A stretch of 64,000 nucleotides of DNA, taken from Devosia sp. Root685 (lineage in GTDB: Bacteria; Pseudomonadota; Alphaproteobacteria; Rhizobiales; Devosiaceae). This document shows, piece after piece, positions 9,002 to 18,031 of this stretch; within the stretch, counting starts at the first letter, position 1; every line of letters starts with the position of its first letter. The position numbers were made by a program, and so were the translations under genes. Under the pieces are notes generated by a model. It saw only the letters and a program-made list of their open reading frames with translations, was not told the DNA's origin and searched no databases. The stretch is taken from NCBI RefSeq assembly GCF_001427875.1, contig NZ_LMHK01000002.1, positions 470,049-534,048 of the forward strand. The letters run 5' to 3'.

Positions 9002-9610
9002 AGCCTCGTCAACGACGCCACGGCCGGCTGCCAGGCCGAGCACATCTATGGGCGCGGCAAGGAGTTTCGCGATTACGCCTATTTCTTCGTCGGCGCCTTC
9101 ATTGGCGGCGGCATTGTCCTCAACAACTCGGTCTATCCCGGCCGTCGCGGCAATGCAGGAGCCCTGGGCTCCCTCCGCAGTTTTGGTCCGCAGGGCGAAA
9201 GCCAGCAATTGATCGACGTCGCCTCGATCCACCTGCTGGAAACCCGTCTGATCGAGAACGGCCATGACCCCGCCGAACTCTGGTCGCTTCCGCAGGACTG
9301 GAGCCGCTTCCCCCGCTTCGTCGACCCCTGGATCGGCCGTACCGCCCAGGAGCTTGCGCGCGCCACCCTCTCGGTCTGCGCCGTTATCGACTTCGAGGCC
9401 ATCCTGATCGATGGGGCCTTCCCGGCCTCGGTCAAACACGAACTCGTAGAAAGAACCCGTCGCTACCTCGTCAACCAGGACATGCGCGGCCTCATCGCCC
9501 CGCGCGTCGAGGCCGCCACAGTCGGTTTCAACGCTCGCGCCATCGGCGCAGCCGCCAGCCCCCTCTTCGACCGCTACTTCATGAACGGCAATGTGCGCCT
9601 GTCGGCGTGA
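9002..9610 (+). pseudogene. ROK-family regulator/kinase, C-terminal fragment
   Basis: From 9002 the plus strand reads SLVNDATAGCQAEHIYG, then FFVGAFIGGGIVLN and YPGRRGNAGALGS, which are ROK-domain segments (the GAFIGGGI core and the loop before the zinc motif). It ends normally with a stop at 9610. The N-terminal helix-turn-helix and the first half of the ROK fold are missing. It is divergent from the truncated permease, so one deletion removed both 5' ends and the promoters. It probably once regulated that sugar operon. Confidence 0.75.
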
Positions 9611-9832
9611 AGCGTTAGAGTTGCGACGCAAGCTCCAGCCCCCTCAGAACGACCTGTCGTCCCCCTCCGCGTCAACGGAGCAAAAAGTTAGCCTTAGCCC
9701 TTTATGAGCTTTCACGCTGGCGAGGTTGGCGTCAGCCACGAAGCAACTTCTGCTGCTAATTGTTTTTCCTTTGCGTCGCGGCAAAGATCATAGTCGTATC
9801 AAACGCCACTACGGACTGACGTCAAAAACGCC

Positions 9833-11047
9833 ATGCCAGCAAAACCATCAAATCCTGGCAGAGCCGGTAAGAGCGAAGGTCAGTATCAGCGCGAAGCGAT
9901 ACGCCTCCTCAACCGGGCCAAGAAGCTCTTCCCTGACCTGCCCCCTGTCGAAGCTCTGATTGTTGAAGCGAGCTCGTCTCCAACCATCAAGTGGTCGACG
10001 CTGCGGCGCTATAAGCCAAGCTATCACAGGGCACTAATTGCTGCGGGCTCGTTCAGTCCTGAAGCCGATTTCGCGCGCTTGTGTCGCGGACTAACTGAGC
10101 GGGGCGGCCAGCCCCTGGAGCCTCAGACATCAAGCAACAAAGTGACCGATGCCACGCGTGACGAGGCTGCGGCAACCTTCCAGTATCTCAAACGCCTCGT
10201 TCTCAAGCGCAAGGGAAGAAGCGCCATGGCGGCAGGTCTATATGTGCTTGTTGCACCCAGGATCGGTATGCGACCCGTCGAACTACTCGATGCCGTCGTG
10301 ACCGAAGAAATGGTGCATATAAAAACCGCAAAGCGTCGCAATGGAAAGTTTTACAGGAGTTTGCGGCTAACCCGCTTCTCCCCGACATTCATAGAGGCAC
10401 TGAAATGGCTCTGCGTCCTCGCCCAGGACGAAACCACTGCCGCGCCTAGCGCCGCCCCCGAAGAGCGCTTCGAATCCTGGCGCAATGCCGTAGCCGAGGC
10501 GCTCGCTCGGGCGAGCAAAGCCGCTGCCAGCCGGCGATTGAGCCTCTACTCCTTTCGACATGTATCGCTGGCGACCTGGAAGGCCAACGGCTTCTCTGCC
10601 GCCGACATCGCCCTCATGGCAGGGCACCTGGATCTAAGGGGCGCCGGCCATTACGCCTCAGGTCGCCATGGATGGCGAGATGAGACAGCGCTTGTCAGTC
10701 CTCTCATGCCCTCGCCATCCGAAGAGCGTGCAGCCCCCCTATTTCCGTCCATTCGTCAGACGAGGTCGGATCTTGCTTCACCCTCCGCCGGGGAGGACGT
10801 CAGCAGGACCCTGGCTGACGCGACCGAGCCTGCCGCTCAATCGGGAGTCGGCGTTGCGCAAATTGACTTTGTCTATGAAGATTTCCCAACGCCTGGAGCA
10901 AAGCCGGCCGTCGTACCAAGCGGCATTGATGCGCGGGCTATATTTGAGGCTCGAGCAGACGAGATTGAAGCCAACGTGGATCGCTTGGTACGAAATCAGA
11001 GACATAGGAACAAGGAAAGTCGATCCGGCTTACCCCGCAAACGATAA
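9833..11047 (+). CDS. divergent tyrosine recombinase
   Basis: A 404-residue protein. The catalytic core is recognisable: Arg147 in GMRPVELLDA (box I), Arg242-His243 in LYSFRHVSLATW (box II, with Tyr where His is usual), MAGH around 263-265, and Tyr274 in AGHYASGRHGW. The N-terminal part (about 1-120) is a helical DNA-binding-like region. The C-terminal 110 residues are unusual and probably disordered. The downstream DNA carries the second 21-bp repeat array, a possible substrate or regulatory site. Family assignment is firm; the target site is unknown. Confidence 0.78.
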   Translation: MPAKPSNPGRAGKSEGQYQREAIRLLNRAKKLFPDLPPVEALIVEASSSPTIKWSTLRRYKPSYHRALIAAGSFSPEADFARLCRGLTERGGQPLEPQTSSNKVTDATRDEAAATFQYLKRLVLKRKGRSAMAAGLYVLVAPRIGMRPVELLDAVVTEEMVHIKTAKRRNGKFYRSLRLTRFSPTFIEALKWLCVLAQDETTAAPSAAPEERFESWRNAVAEALARASKAAASRRLSLYSFRHVSLATWKANGFSAADIALMAGHLDLRGAGHYASGRHGWRDETALVSPLMPSPSEERAAPLFPSIRQTRSDLASPSAGEDVSRTLADATEPAAQSGVGVAQIDFVYEDFPTPGAKPAVVPSGIDARAIFEARADEIEANVDRLVRNQRHRNKESRSGLPRKR

Positions 11048-11138
11048 TGCAGTCCTTCCGTGGAGCTGACGGGAACACCTGTCAACCGTTGACCTCGCCC
11101 TGCAATCTCCCTCTTGGGATGCGTTGCGAAATCCACCA

Positions 11139-11246
11139 GCAGGTCATCGGCAGGTCATCGGCAGGTCGTGGTGAATTGTCACTAAATTATCTTACAGCGT
11201 TGTCCGTTGAGCCCGATGCGTTATCAGTTTCGAGAAAAGTGTTATT
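11139..11246 (+). repeat. array 2: 11-bp tandem triplet plus 21-bp phased repeats
   Basis: GCAGGTCATCG occurs at 11139 and 11150 with a variant, GCAGGTCGTGG, at 11161, giving an exact 11-bp period. Then GCGTTGTC at 11197, GCGTTATC at 11218 and GTGTTATT at 11239 follow an exact 21-bp period. This is homologous to array 1 at 7016-7167, in the same orientation. It lies about 100 bp beyond the recombinase stop. Confidence 0.65.
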
Positions 11247-11901
11247 GCTCTGTGGCAGAACTTTTTTCGGGTCCGTCCCAACTAACCTCAATGAGCTCAT
11301 TTCATTCATGTCGTCCCCGGCCAAAACCCAAGCCCTGCGTGAAGCTGAGATCTTCGGGCAGGATGGCCGCATCTTCGGCGGGAACAGCAAGGCAACCGAA
11401 AGATAACGGTCGTCAGATCCAGCCGGGACTCTTCGGTGACTTTGCACACGTGTCATGTCAGTGCTGGGTCTAATAACCGCTGGCATTGGATGGCGCGTTC
11501 AAGATCGGCTTTTCGACAATACCAATATCGAGGATAGAGCGAGGCCTTAAATTGACCGGGATGGAGGCACGTTCCCGGGCGGTTTTCGTTCAGCCACAGC
11601 AGCATCGATAAACACGTGGAGCAAGCCCTTTGAACACCGCTCCGAACGCGTTTCGAGGCTTTGTCGCACATCCCCCCGGCGAAGTAGCCGTTGTGCGATC
11701 GAGATGAGCCATATCGCACATTCCCCGGCATAGGGGCCGTTGTGCGATCGATATGAGACGCTATCGATCATATTCAATGCCTGATGGGTTGAGTCAGAGA
11801 AATCCGCCTCGGGTTTGCCCTAGCATTCATTTCAAGAGGAGCGCATCCGTTTTCGACAACCAAACAGCGGGTAGCGCTGGCAGCAAATTGCAGAACTGGC
11901 G
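11247..11901. other. gene-free stretch after the recombinase
   Basis: No convincing gene. It contains two REP-like hairpins at 11664-11748 and forms the downstream flank of the polysaccharide cassette. Confidence 0.45.
11664..11748. repeat. two REP-like hairpins in tandem
   Basis: TCGCACA (11664) pairs with TGTGCGA (to 11697), and ATCGCACA (11713) pairs with TGTGCGAT (to 11748). Both enclose a CCCCGGC...GCCG inner stem. They repeat at about 50 bp. The same design is found at 2822-2905. Confidence 0.65.
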
Positions 11902-13788
11902 CTACTGGATGCTTGTTGAGCTTGGCGACGCGATTGTGGGCTTTGCTGCCTCTCCGGTGCGCGCAGTGGACATAATAGAGGGCCTATACAGGCGAAATTG
12001 CCTGCTCAAGCCTACACTCGTAGTCACCAGCTCATATTCCTCAGGGAACTGGAGCCCCGCCCCTCGAAGCAAATTCTCCACATCCGGCTCGGGAGGAACA
12101 TCCAGCAAAATGTAGGCGTGCTTCAATCGCTCCCTGTCTGCGAACCTGAGCACAGCGGCGCCGTATGCATTCTCGGCTGGTCTACAGCATGGGAAAACCG
12201 GATGCCCGGGCGACTTACCACCCAGGGCGTAAACGAGACCCGCTATTTGGTTGAAGCCGATGATATCGTCGCCTGGCTGAAAGCCGCTTTCTGTCGCCGC
12301 GGCGCGAAGGTCCTCAACTAGCCGGCTCGTATCGACATCCAGCAACACCGAGACTGGAGGGTAGCCGACCATAGTCGGCTGGTCCTGAGAGGCCATGCTA
12401 CGAGGCTTGATCTGAGCAGGTTGAGTCCAACTGCCCTGAATCACCTGGCTTGTCGTATAAGCACAGACCAAAAGACACGTGAACTGCACCAGCCGATAAG
12501 ACACAAACCGGTCCCGCCATAGCAGCCACAGCAAAGCCAAAATCAGCGCAAACCAAGGCCCCGCATAAAACTGGATGACGTTGTAGATCGGATTGGACGT
12601 GCCAAGAGATCCGGCGAGCGGCGCACCCAGAAGAAACAGCAGGACGATCCATCTGCTCCAACCCAGTCGCAGGATATCGCTGCGGTAGGCGACGAACACC
12701 AAGCCAGCCAGCAGTAGCACCCAAGCCAACTGCGCGGCGATGTAGAAGCGAGTCATGCCGAGATACGGCGTTGTTACTAGCCGGTCTGCCACATCGACCA
12801 AAATACCGCTGGGTAGGCTCATGATCGCAGCCAGCCCGATCGCCAGAGCGGCGAGCGCAGGCCACCTGCCAAGCTCCTTCAACGGCCCTCGCGATAGCAG
12901 ATCGGCCCCGGCAGCACCGAGCAGGAGAAAGCTGGGCAGGAACCAGACCGCGCTGGTCAGCAGCAGGACCCCGACCTCAGTTGGATAGGCAATCAACTTG
13001 TCGGCCGGATTGTGATAGCCCAGCGACTGGTAGATACTCCAGCCATCCATGAAATCGCGCAGCGCCTGTGCTGGCGACCGCTCTGTGGTGAACGTCAGCA
13101 GTAGCCAGGCTGAGAAGCCGGCAAGAACACAGGCCGCAAAGGCAAGGGAACGCTGGGGCCGAGCGCATATCGCGACGGTCACCGATGTCATTGCTAGCAT
13201 AGGCAAAGCGGTTGGAAACTTTGCAAACAGGACGATGCCGAAGAAGAAGCCGTAGAGCAGGCCCCATCCCATATAGCGTCGATTATTGCCGCCAAGGCTG
13301 ACGACGCTGAGAAGCGTCAACCCGGTCAGTGTGTTCACCGCCATCGCTGTAAGCGTGTAGTAGCTCGGCGTCAGGTAGGACCACTGATAGTGCAGCAGGC
13401 TGCCCACGATGAGGAACAGCGGCACCTGCAGACGCTGCCAATGTGTCAGCTCCTGTTGCCCTGCAAACCACGGACGAATGGCGGCAACACCCGCAGCTAG
13501 GACCAGCGCGGAGACAACCACGAGCCCAACGCAGGCAAGCCGGAAGTAGATAGGATTGTGGCCGACCAGACCAAAAACGTATCCGCTAAAGCGAAAAATG
13601 GTGGAGACGTTCTGCGTCACCTCATCGGGATAGCGTGGCCCCATGAGATAGATGCCCTCGTCGCCAAAGCCCAAGGCTCTCCCCGCCTCGACGGCGAGGA
13701 GAATGAGCATGGCAATTGCCATGGTGCCAAGAAGCAGGGCACTCGTCCTGCCGGCGTGCGAACCTGACCCAGGGATGTCTTGCGACAT
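11902..13788 (-). CDS. polytopic membrane protein, GT-C glycosyltransferase-like
   Basis: A 628-residue protein with about a dozen hydrophobic segments and a large C-terminal soluble domain. After the first membrane helix comes GFGDEGIYLMG, an acidic motif in the first outer loop like the catalytic Asp-Glu of GT-C enzymes, which use polyprenyl-phosphate sugars. The C-terminal domain contains GFQPGDDIIGFNQIAGLVYA. The protein resembles the one at 19149-20990 in both motifs, so they are paralogs. It is the last gene of the cassette, 2 bp after the methyltransferase stop. The transferase role is inferred from fold and context. Confidence 0.65.
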   Translation of the reverse strand: MSQDIPGSGSHAGRTSALLLGTMAIAMLILLAVEAGRALGFGDEGIYLMGPRYPDEVTQNVSTIFRFSGYVFGLVGHNPIYFRLACVGLVVVSALVLAAGVAAIRPWFAGQQELTHWQRLQVPLFLIVGSLLHYQWSYLTPSYYTLTAMAVNTLTGLTLLSVVSLGGNNRRYMGWGLLYGFFFGIVLFAKFPTALPMLAMTSVTVAICARPQRSLAFAACVLAGFSAWLLLTFTTERSPAQALRDFMDGWSIYQSLGYHNPADKLIAYPTEVGVLLLTSAVWFLPSFLLLGAAGADLLSRGPLKELGRWPALAALAIGLAAIMSLPSGILVDVADRLVTTPYLGMTRFYIAAQLAWVLLLAGLVFVAYRSDILRLGWSRWIVLLFLLGAPLAGSLGTSNPIYNVIQFYAGPWFALILALLWLLWRDRFVSYRLVQFTCLLVCAYTTSQVIQGSWTQPAQIKPRSMASQDQPTMVGYPPVSVLLDVDTSRLVEDLRAAATESGFQPGDDIIGFNQIAGLVYALGGKSPGHPVFPCCRPAENAYGAAVLRFADRERLKHAYILLDVPPEPDVENLLRGAGLQFPEEYELVTTSVGLSRQFRLYRPSIMSTARTGEAAKPTIASPSSTSIQ

Positions 13789-13790
13789 AC

Positions 13791-14531
13791 CTAGCCCTTC
13801 TCACACACTAGATAGATGCTCGAGCAAAGGTCGGGATAGATCTGGCCAAGCGCAAAACATCCTTCCAAATACTCCTTGGAAATGATGTCGGTCTGGAGCA
13901 GACGATCCCACTGGAAGTTCGCAAGCGCCTTGAAGAAGATACCAGAGCGGTGAACGACGCGCAGGCCACCGCCTGCAACTTCGCGCTCAAGCGTATCAAG
14001 CGTGTAGGTGTTGCGATGACCGTGCGCCGCCTCGGCAGGCGTGATTGCCGAATTATGACTGATCAAACCCATCTTCACCGCTATCTGACGCGACGGAGCA
14101 TTTGCATTGGGGCATACAAGGAACAGTCGCCCATTGTCCGAGAGCCACTCATCGTTGATCCGACGCAGCACGCCGACCGGATCATCCAGGTGCTCGAGCA
14201 CATGGGTTAGGATGATATTGTCATAGCGCCCAGGAAGTTGCACCGTTTCAAACAGACCGTGAACATACCGGACTCGATCGCCTAGGACCTTGCGTGCATC
14301 GGCTATCGCCATGTCCGATGCTTCCACGCAGGTTATGTCTTCTAAATGATTGAGCAGGCGCTTGGTGAATTCACCCCGGAAACTGCCCAGTTCGAGCGTG
14401 GAACCCTGGTTGAACAGCGGCTCGAACGATCGAAGCATGAAGGGATGCATGACGTCGAGGTCGAAATTGTAGGCGTATTTGTGCCCATCGGCGTCGCTCA
14501 GCTCCAGGTTGTAGTCACGCTGACTTGTCAT
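13791..14531 (-). CDS. class I SAM-dependent methyltransferase
   Basis: A 246-residue protein with a Rossmann methyltransferase core. Motif I is LELGSFRGEFTKRLL, with ITCVEASDMAI at the acidic end of strand 2 and IILTHVLEHLDDP for the Methyltransf_11/23 type motif. Downstream is NGRLFLVCPNANAPSR. Such enzymes in surface-glycan loci usually methylate sugar hydroxyls or termini. The start overlaps the end of the GNAT gene by 17 bp, and the next gene follows after 2 bp. The target is unknown. Confidence 0.78.
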   Translation of the reverse strand: MTSQRDYNLELSDADGHKYAYNFDLDVMHPFMLRSFEPLFNQGSTLELGSFRGEFTKRLLNHLEDITCVEASDMAIADARKVLGDRVRYVHGLFETVQLPGRYDNIILTHVLEHLDDPVGVLRRINDEWLSDNGRLFLVCPNANAPSRQIAVKMGLISHNSAITPAEAAHGHRNTYTLDTLEREVAGGGLRVVHRSGIFFKALANFQWDRLLQTDIISKEYLEGCFALGQIYPDLCSSIYLVCEKG

Positions 14532-14988
14532 TCGTCTTCCTGCTCAAATAAATTACCATCCGTTCGATGGAGCCGCCGCTATCCTGCCCCTGAAAGCCGA
14601 GCTTGCTATAGAGTCGGCGTGCCGGCGTCTGGCTCCATGAAACCTCAAGGCAGACGCGCAGCATTCCCGCCTCCTGAGCTAGGGCCAGGAACCGGCCGAC
14701 CAATTGTTCACCAATGCCCTGCCTCAGGCAACGCTTTAGCACACTTGCGCTGGTGATAAACCCGGTCCTGCCCTCCCTGTCGTTGCAATAGCCGGCCACG
14801 AGACCGACCAGCGCTCCATCGCTCCACGCCTCGCACAACAGGGCATGGCGCTTGAGCTTTGTCGCATAGTCCAGGATGCTAGTCCGACTGCTCAGCGTCG
14901 GGACGAAGTCGGCATCGGCCTCGCGAAGATGGCTGACTACATCTTCAAGCGACGCCGTGTCCGTCGCGTAGGCTATGGCGGCGCTCAC
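14515..14988 (-). CDS. GNAT-family N-acetyltransferase
   Basis: About 157 residues from a GTG whose GTGA overlaps the stop of the upstream beta-propeller gene. A longer open frame exists but would overlap that gene heavily. Acetyl-CoA-binding features are visible: VLKRCLRQGIGEQLVGRFL corresponds to the Q/R-x-x-G-x-G/A loop and is followed by CLEVSWSQTPARRLYSKLGF, the typical last strand and helix. In this operon it may acylate the amino sugar made by the DegT enzyme, but the substrate is inferred from context only. Confidence 0.75.
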   Translation of the reverse strand: MSAAIAYATDTASLEDVVSHLREADADFVPTLSSRTSILDYATKLKRHALLCEAWSDGALVGLVAGYCNDREGRTGFITSASVLKRCLRQGIGEQLVGRFLALAQEAGMLRVCLEVSWSQTPARRLYSKLGFQGQDSGGSIERMVIYLSRKTNDKSA

Positions 14989-15947
14989 CGTTCGAGCACC
15001 GCGAGCCCGAAGCCGAACCTGCCGAACTCGTTGCCGTTGTAGAGCAGATAGTGCCGGCCTTCGTGGCTGAAGGCGTGGGGATAGCATTGCATGTCGGAAT
15101 CCCACTCGCCCGCTGTGCCTTCCAGTCCGGGGTTGTCGTCGTCGCGCGTCCAATGGCGCAGGTCGGTCGAAAAGGCGTGGCCAATCCGGTAGCCGCGGGC
15201 CGCATTGCTGCGAAAGTCCGAGGACTGGCGGTAGCAGAAGAACATGTGGTGCACGCCGTCGATCTCGATGACCGTGGGCAGCGCCTGACTTTCCTCGGCT
15301 CCAAGGCGATCTGCAATAATGGCCTGCGCTTCCTGCTTGACCCAGTTGATCCCATCCGGCGACGTGGCGTGGCCGATCTTGTAGGTTCGGTCGGGGGCGG
15401 CATCGCTATAGCGCCGCCAGCCCGTGCCGAAAATATACCACATATGGAAGACATCGCCGACCACCCTGACGAACCCGTCACCCACGAGGCACGGTTCATG
15501 CAGCGACGGCCCCATGATAGGGCCAGCACCGAGGCGCTGGAAGGTGAGCCCGTCGTCCCTGCTCACGGCCAGCCCGATGGCGGTATCCACCGAGACTGAA
15601 ACACGGCGATTCCAGCCGCAGGTGTAGCCATAGACCGCGTCGCCGTGACGCAGCACATTCATTGGGAATATGCCATGCTCGTCGAAAGCGCCAAGTTCCC
15701 CCAGCGGCATGACAGTACCAGAGGACAGGCCTCTGACGGTGCACAGGTCCTTTTCCACGTCCACGAAAGCGATATGGCTAAGATACTTGCCGCTTTCCAC
15801 ATCCAGCGACCGAGTGGAAAAGTAGATGCGCAAGAAATCCTTGAACACCAATGTCTGCGGGGACTGCGCGAAGCCAACACGGCCCTCGGGCAAGCCGTGT
15901 TTGCGGGTATCGAATATCTGGCCGAGCTTCTTCCACCTCATGGTCAT
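14985..15947 (-). CDS. five-bladed beta-propeller glycosidase-like protein, copy 2
   Basis: A 320-residue protein with propeller repeats like those of GH43/GH32/GH130-type proteins: VGFAQSPQTLVFKDFLRIYF, GAFDEHGIFPMNVL, HMWYIFGTGWRR, HMFFCYRQSSDFR and DNNPGL-like turns. No signal peptide is visible, so it probably acts in the cytoplasm. It is paralogous to the gene just upstream, with which it overlaps by 4 bp. Whether it cleaves, phosphorylyses or only binds glycan cannot be told from the sequence, although Asp and Glu residues are abundant at blade starts. Confidence 0.7.
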   Translation of the reverse strand: MTMRWKKLGQIFDTRKHGLPEGRVGFAQSPQTLVFKDFLRIYFSTRSLDVESGKYLSHIAFVDVEKDLCTVRGLSSGTVMPLGELGAFDEHGIFPMNVLRHGDAVYGYTCGWNRRVSVSVDTAIGLAVSRDDGLTFQRLGAGPIMGPSLHEPCLVGDGFVRVVGDVFHMWYIFGTGWRRYSDAAPDRTYKIGHATSPDGINWVKQEAQAIIADRLGAEESQALPTVIEIDGVHHMFFCYRQSSDFRSNAARGYRIGHAFSTDLRHWTRDDDNPGLEGTAGEWDSDMQCYPHAFSHEGRHYLLYNGNEFGRFGFGLAVLER

Positions 15948-16906
15948 GCCAGCTCGCCATCCAGAACCGCTAGCCCAAAACCGTGCCTACCGACGCCATT
16001 GCCGAGGTAGGCCATATATGTTCTGCCGTCGGCGGCGAAGACATGCGGGTAACTGATCATTTCTTCATCCCAGCCTTGCGGCGACACGTCGATGCCGGCC
16101 TTGCGGTCGTCGCGAAACCAGGTGCGCAGATCCGGGCTCGAGGCATAGCCGATGCGGTAACCATTCGCCTTGCCCCGGAAGTCGGCGCTGTACCGATAGC
16201 AAAAAAACATGTGATAGCGACCGTTGGCGAAAAACACGTCCGGGCTGGCCTGAGCTTCGTCCGGCTCGATGCGGCTCTCTATCAGGTCGACGTCCGATTT
16301 TTCCCACACTAGGCCGTCATTCGAGCGGGCATGACGAATCTTGTAGACCGGCTCGGGCCGACCGTTTACCAGTTTCCAGCGCCGCCCGGCAATGTAGAAC
16401 AGATGCCAGCCATCCTCGAACCAGCGGATCTTGGGGCCGCTTAGCACGAAGGGCTCGTTGAGTGAATAGGGCAGAACCGGTCCGTTGCCGAGCCGCTGAA
16501 AGGTTACCGCGTCGTCACTCTCGGCGATGCCGATGCCGACATTGAACGGCACGGACTCGCAACGGGTCCATCCTGCATAGTAGGCGCGGTAGCGGCTTCC
16601 GTGCCGGATGACCGAAACCGGATAAGTGCCGAATTCATCGAAGGTTCCGAGCGCGCCCAGCGGCAGGATGGGCTGGTCGCTAACCCTCAGGACTTTCGTC
16701 GGGTCGGACCGGTCGAGGTCGACGAAGGCCGAATAGCTGACATAGTTGCCGTTTGGCTCCGCCGGAGGCCTGCAGGAAAAGTATATACGAATGAAATCAT
16801 CGAATAGGAGCGACGAGGGTGCCTGGGCAAAGCCAGCCAGCCATGGCCGTCCAGACGAATGCATCGCCGGATCAAATATGCGGCCGAGTTTATTCCAAGT
16901 AAACAC
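15944..16906 (-). CDS. five-bladed beta-propeller glycosidase-like protein, copy 1
   Basis: A 320-residue paralog of the next gene with matching landmarks: WNKLGRIFDPAMH at the N-terminus, GTFDEFGTYPVSVI, GWTRCESVPFNVG, HLFYIAGRRWKL, HMFFCYRYSADFR and the ending GVGRHGFGLAVLDG. The start is a GTG overlapping by one base the stop of the broken methyltransferase upstream. The two copies are equal in length, which indicates tandem duplication followed by divergence. Likely roles are glycan trimming or recognition. No signal peptide. Confidence 0.7.
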   Translation of the reverse strand: MFTWNKLGRIFDPAMHSSGRPWLAGFAQAPSSLLFDDFIRIYFSCRPPAEPNGNYVSYSAFVDLDRSDPTKVLRVSDQPILPLGALGTFDEFGTYPVSVIRHGSRYRAYYAGWTRCESVPFNVGIGIAESDDAVTFQRLGNGPVLPYSLNEPFVLSGPKIRWFEDGWHLFYIAGRRWKLVNGRPEPVYKIRHARSNDGLVWEKSDVDLIESRIEPDEAQASPDVFFANGRYHMFFCYRYSADFRGKANGYRIGYASSPDLRTWFRDDRKAGIDVSPQGWDEEMISYPHVFAADGRTYMAYLGNGVGRHGFGLAVLDGELA

Positions 16907-17302
16907 TAGATCAGCTCAATTGTGGGAATGATATCGTTCCAGTATTTCGGCCGAATTGAACACATGAACATCGTGCCGCGCGGCGCCAAACGTTCGTCAG
17001 TCTCGAACTGCTCGAAATAGGTCTCGACGATCTCGGCCCCGCAATCCGGGTGATTGGCCCGAAAGGCGGCAATGACGGCAGCGAGCCGTCGAGCACCACG
17101 TGACGCTCGAAGTGGGTAAGAATATCGTCGTCGTAAAGCCGTGTCCCAGCCCAAGTTCAAGGAGCGCCCTGGTCCCTTCGACCTGCTCCATCACGCGCTT
17201 GGGGTACCACGACAAGATGACCTGACTGTCGAAGTCGTAAATGTTGTCGCCGGCATAGAAGCTGTCTGGACCAGCCTCCTCCTTGTTGCTAGCAGCAATC
17301 AT
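16906..17302 (-). pseudogene. SAM methyltransferase, frameshifted and internally deleted
   Basis: The start MIAASNKEEAGPDSFYAGDN and motif I, LLELGLGHGFTT, lie in one frame; DILTHFERHVVLDGSL in a second; AAVIAAFRANHPDCGAEIVE in a third. The sequence then passes from FEQFETDER straight to LAPRGTMFMC, skipping the middle of the fold where the VLEHV-type motif should be. The gene is therefore dead despite sitting inside an otherwise tight operon, unless the assembly has errors here. A downstream coupled gene starts at its stop codon. Confidence 0.7.
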
Positions 17303-17332
17303 CGCACCATCCCGCGTACATATGCATCGCAC

Positions 17333-18031
17333 CTAGACAAATTCGTAACCTGTTGCGAGCTGTTTTTGAATGGTCTCCAACGGGCAGAACATCATCACGT
17401 CCAAAATCGACAACCACGGCACGAAGTTTGCGCCGAACTGCTGATAGGGCATGGACTGCGACTTCAGGAACTTGAGTTCGATACCGCGGTTGGCGAAATT
17501 ATCCCGGTTGTAGAGTTCGGTTCCGCCGATCGCATTGAGATAGGTGTCGGCTCCGCGCGCCTCGCACACTGCCAGAACCTTGCTTTCGGACTTCAGGGAA
17601 TGGTCGATCGGAACGTTCGACGAGATGACGATGGGCGTCTTGACTTCGAGATAGGCGCAGACCTTGACGAGCGAGTGGTGAACGAAGCCGAAGAGATTTC
17701 GGTCCGCATGGTTTATGATGTCCACGATCAACGGCATCACTGCATCATAGTGGGGCGCCTTAGCGTAGGCGCCCTTAATCTGGTTGAGCAGCGCCGAGGC
17801 GGAGAAATCTGCGGCCAGCTCCCGTACCCCGATATCGAGATGGTCGGGCGCCGACTTCAGCGGCAAGGAGAAGGTCACAGCTTCGCCGTTGCGCAGCAAG
17901 CGGTTGCGGTTAATCCAGCCCTTCTTAGTATACTTTAAGTTGTCGTAGACGATGAATTCGTCGACCGCCGCAATGAGCTGGAAGTATCCGATATAGGGCA
18001 GAAAGTACGGCTGATTTATCGCCAGAATCAT
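17333..18031 (-). CDS. wbqC: WbqC-family protein
   Basis: About 232 residues beginning MILAINQPYFLPYIGYFQLI, the hallmark of the WbqC family, followed by DNLKYTKKGWINRNRLL. WbqC-like proteins are found beside DegT-type aminotransferases in O-antigen and glycan loci and are thought to act in amino-sugar modification, though their chemistry is poorly defined. The ATG overlaps the aminotransferase stop (ATGA). An upstream extension of the frame is ignored because of this overlap and the family N-terminus. Confidence 0.85.
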   Translation of the reverse strand: MILAINQPYFLPYIGYFQLIAAVDEFIVYDNLKYTKKGWINRNRLLRNGEAVTFSLPLKSAPDHLDIGVRELAADFSASALLNQIKGAYAKAPHYDAVMPLIVDIINHADRNLFGFVHHSLVKVCAYLEVKTPIVISSNVPIDHSLKSESKVLAVCEARGADTYLNAIGGTELYNRDNFANRGIELKFLKSQSMPYQQFGANFVPWLSILDVMMFCPLETIQKQLATGYEFV

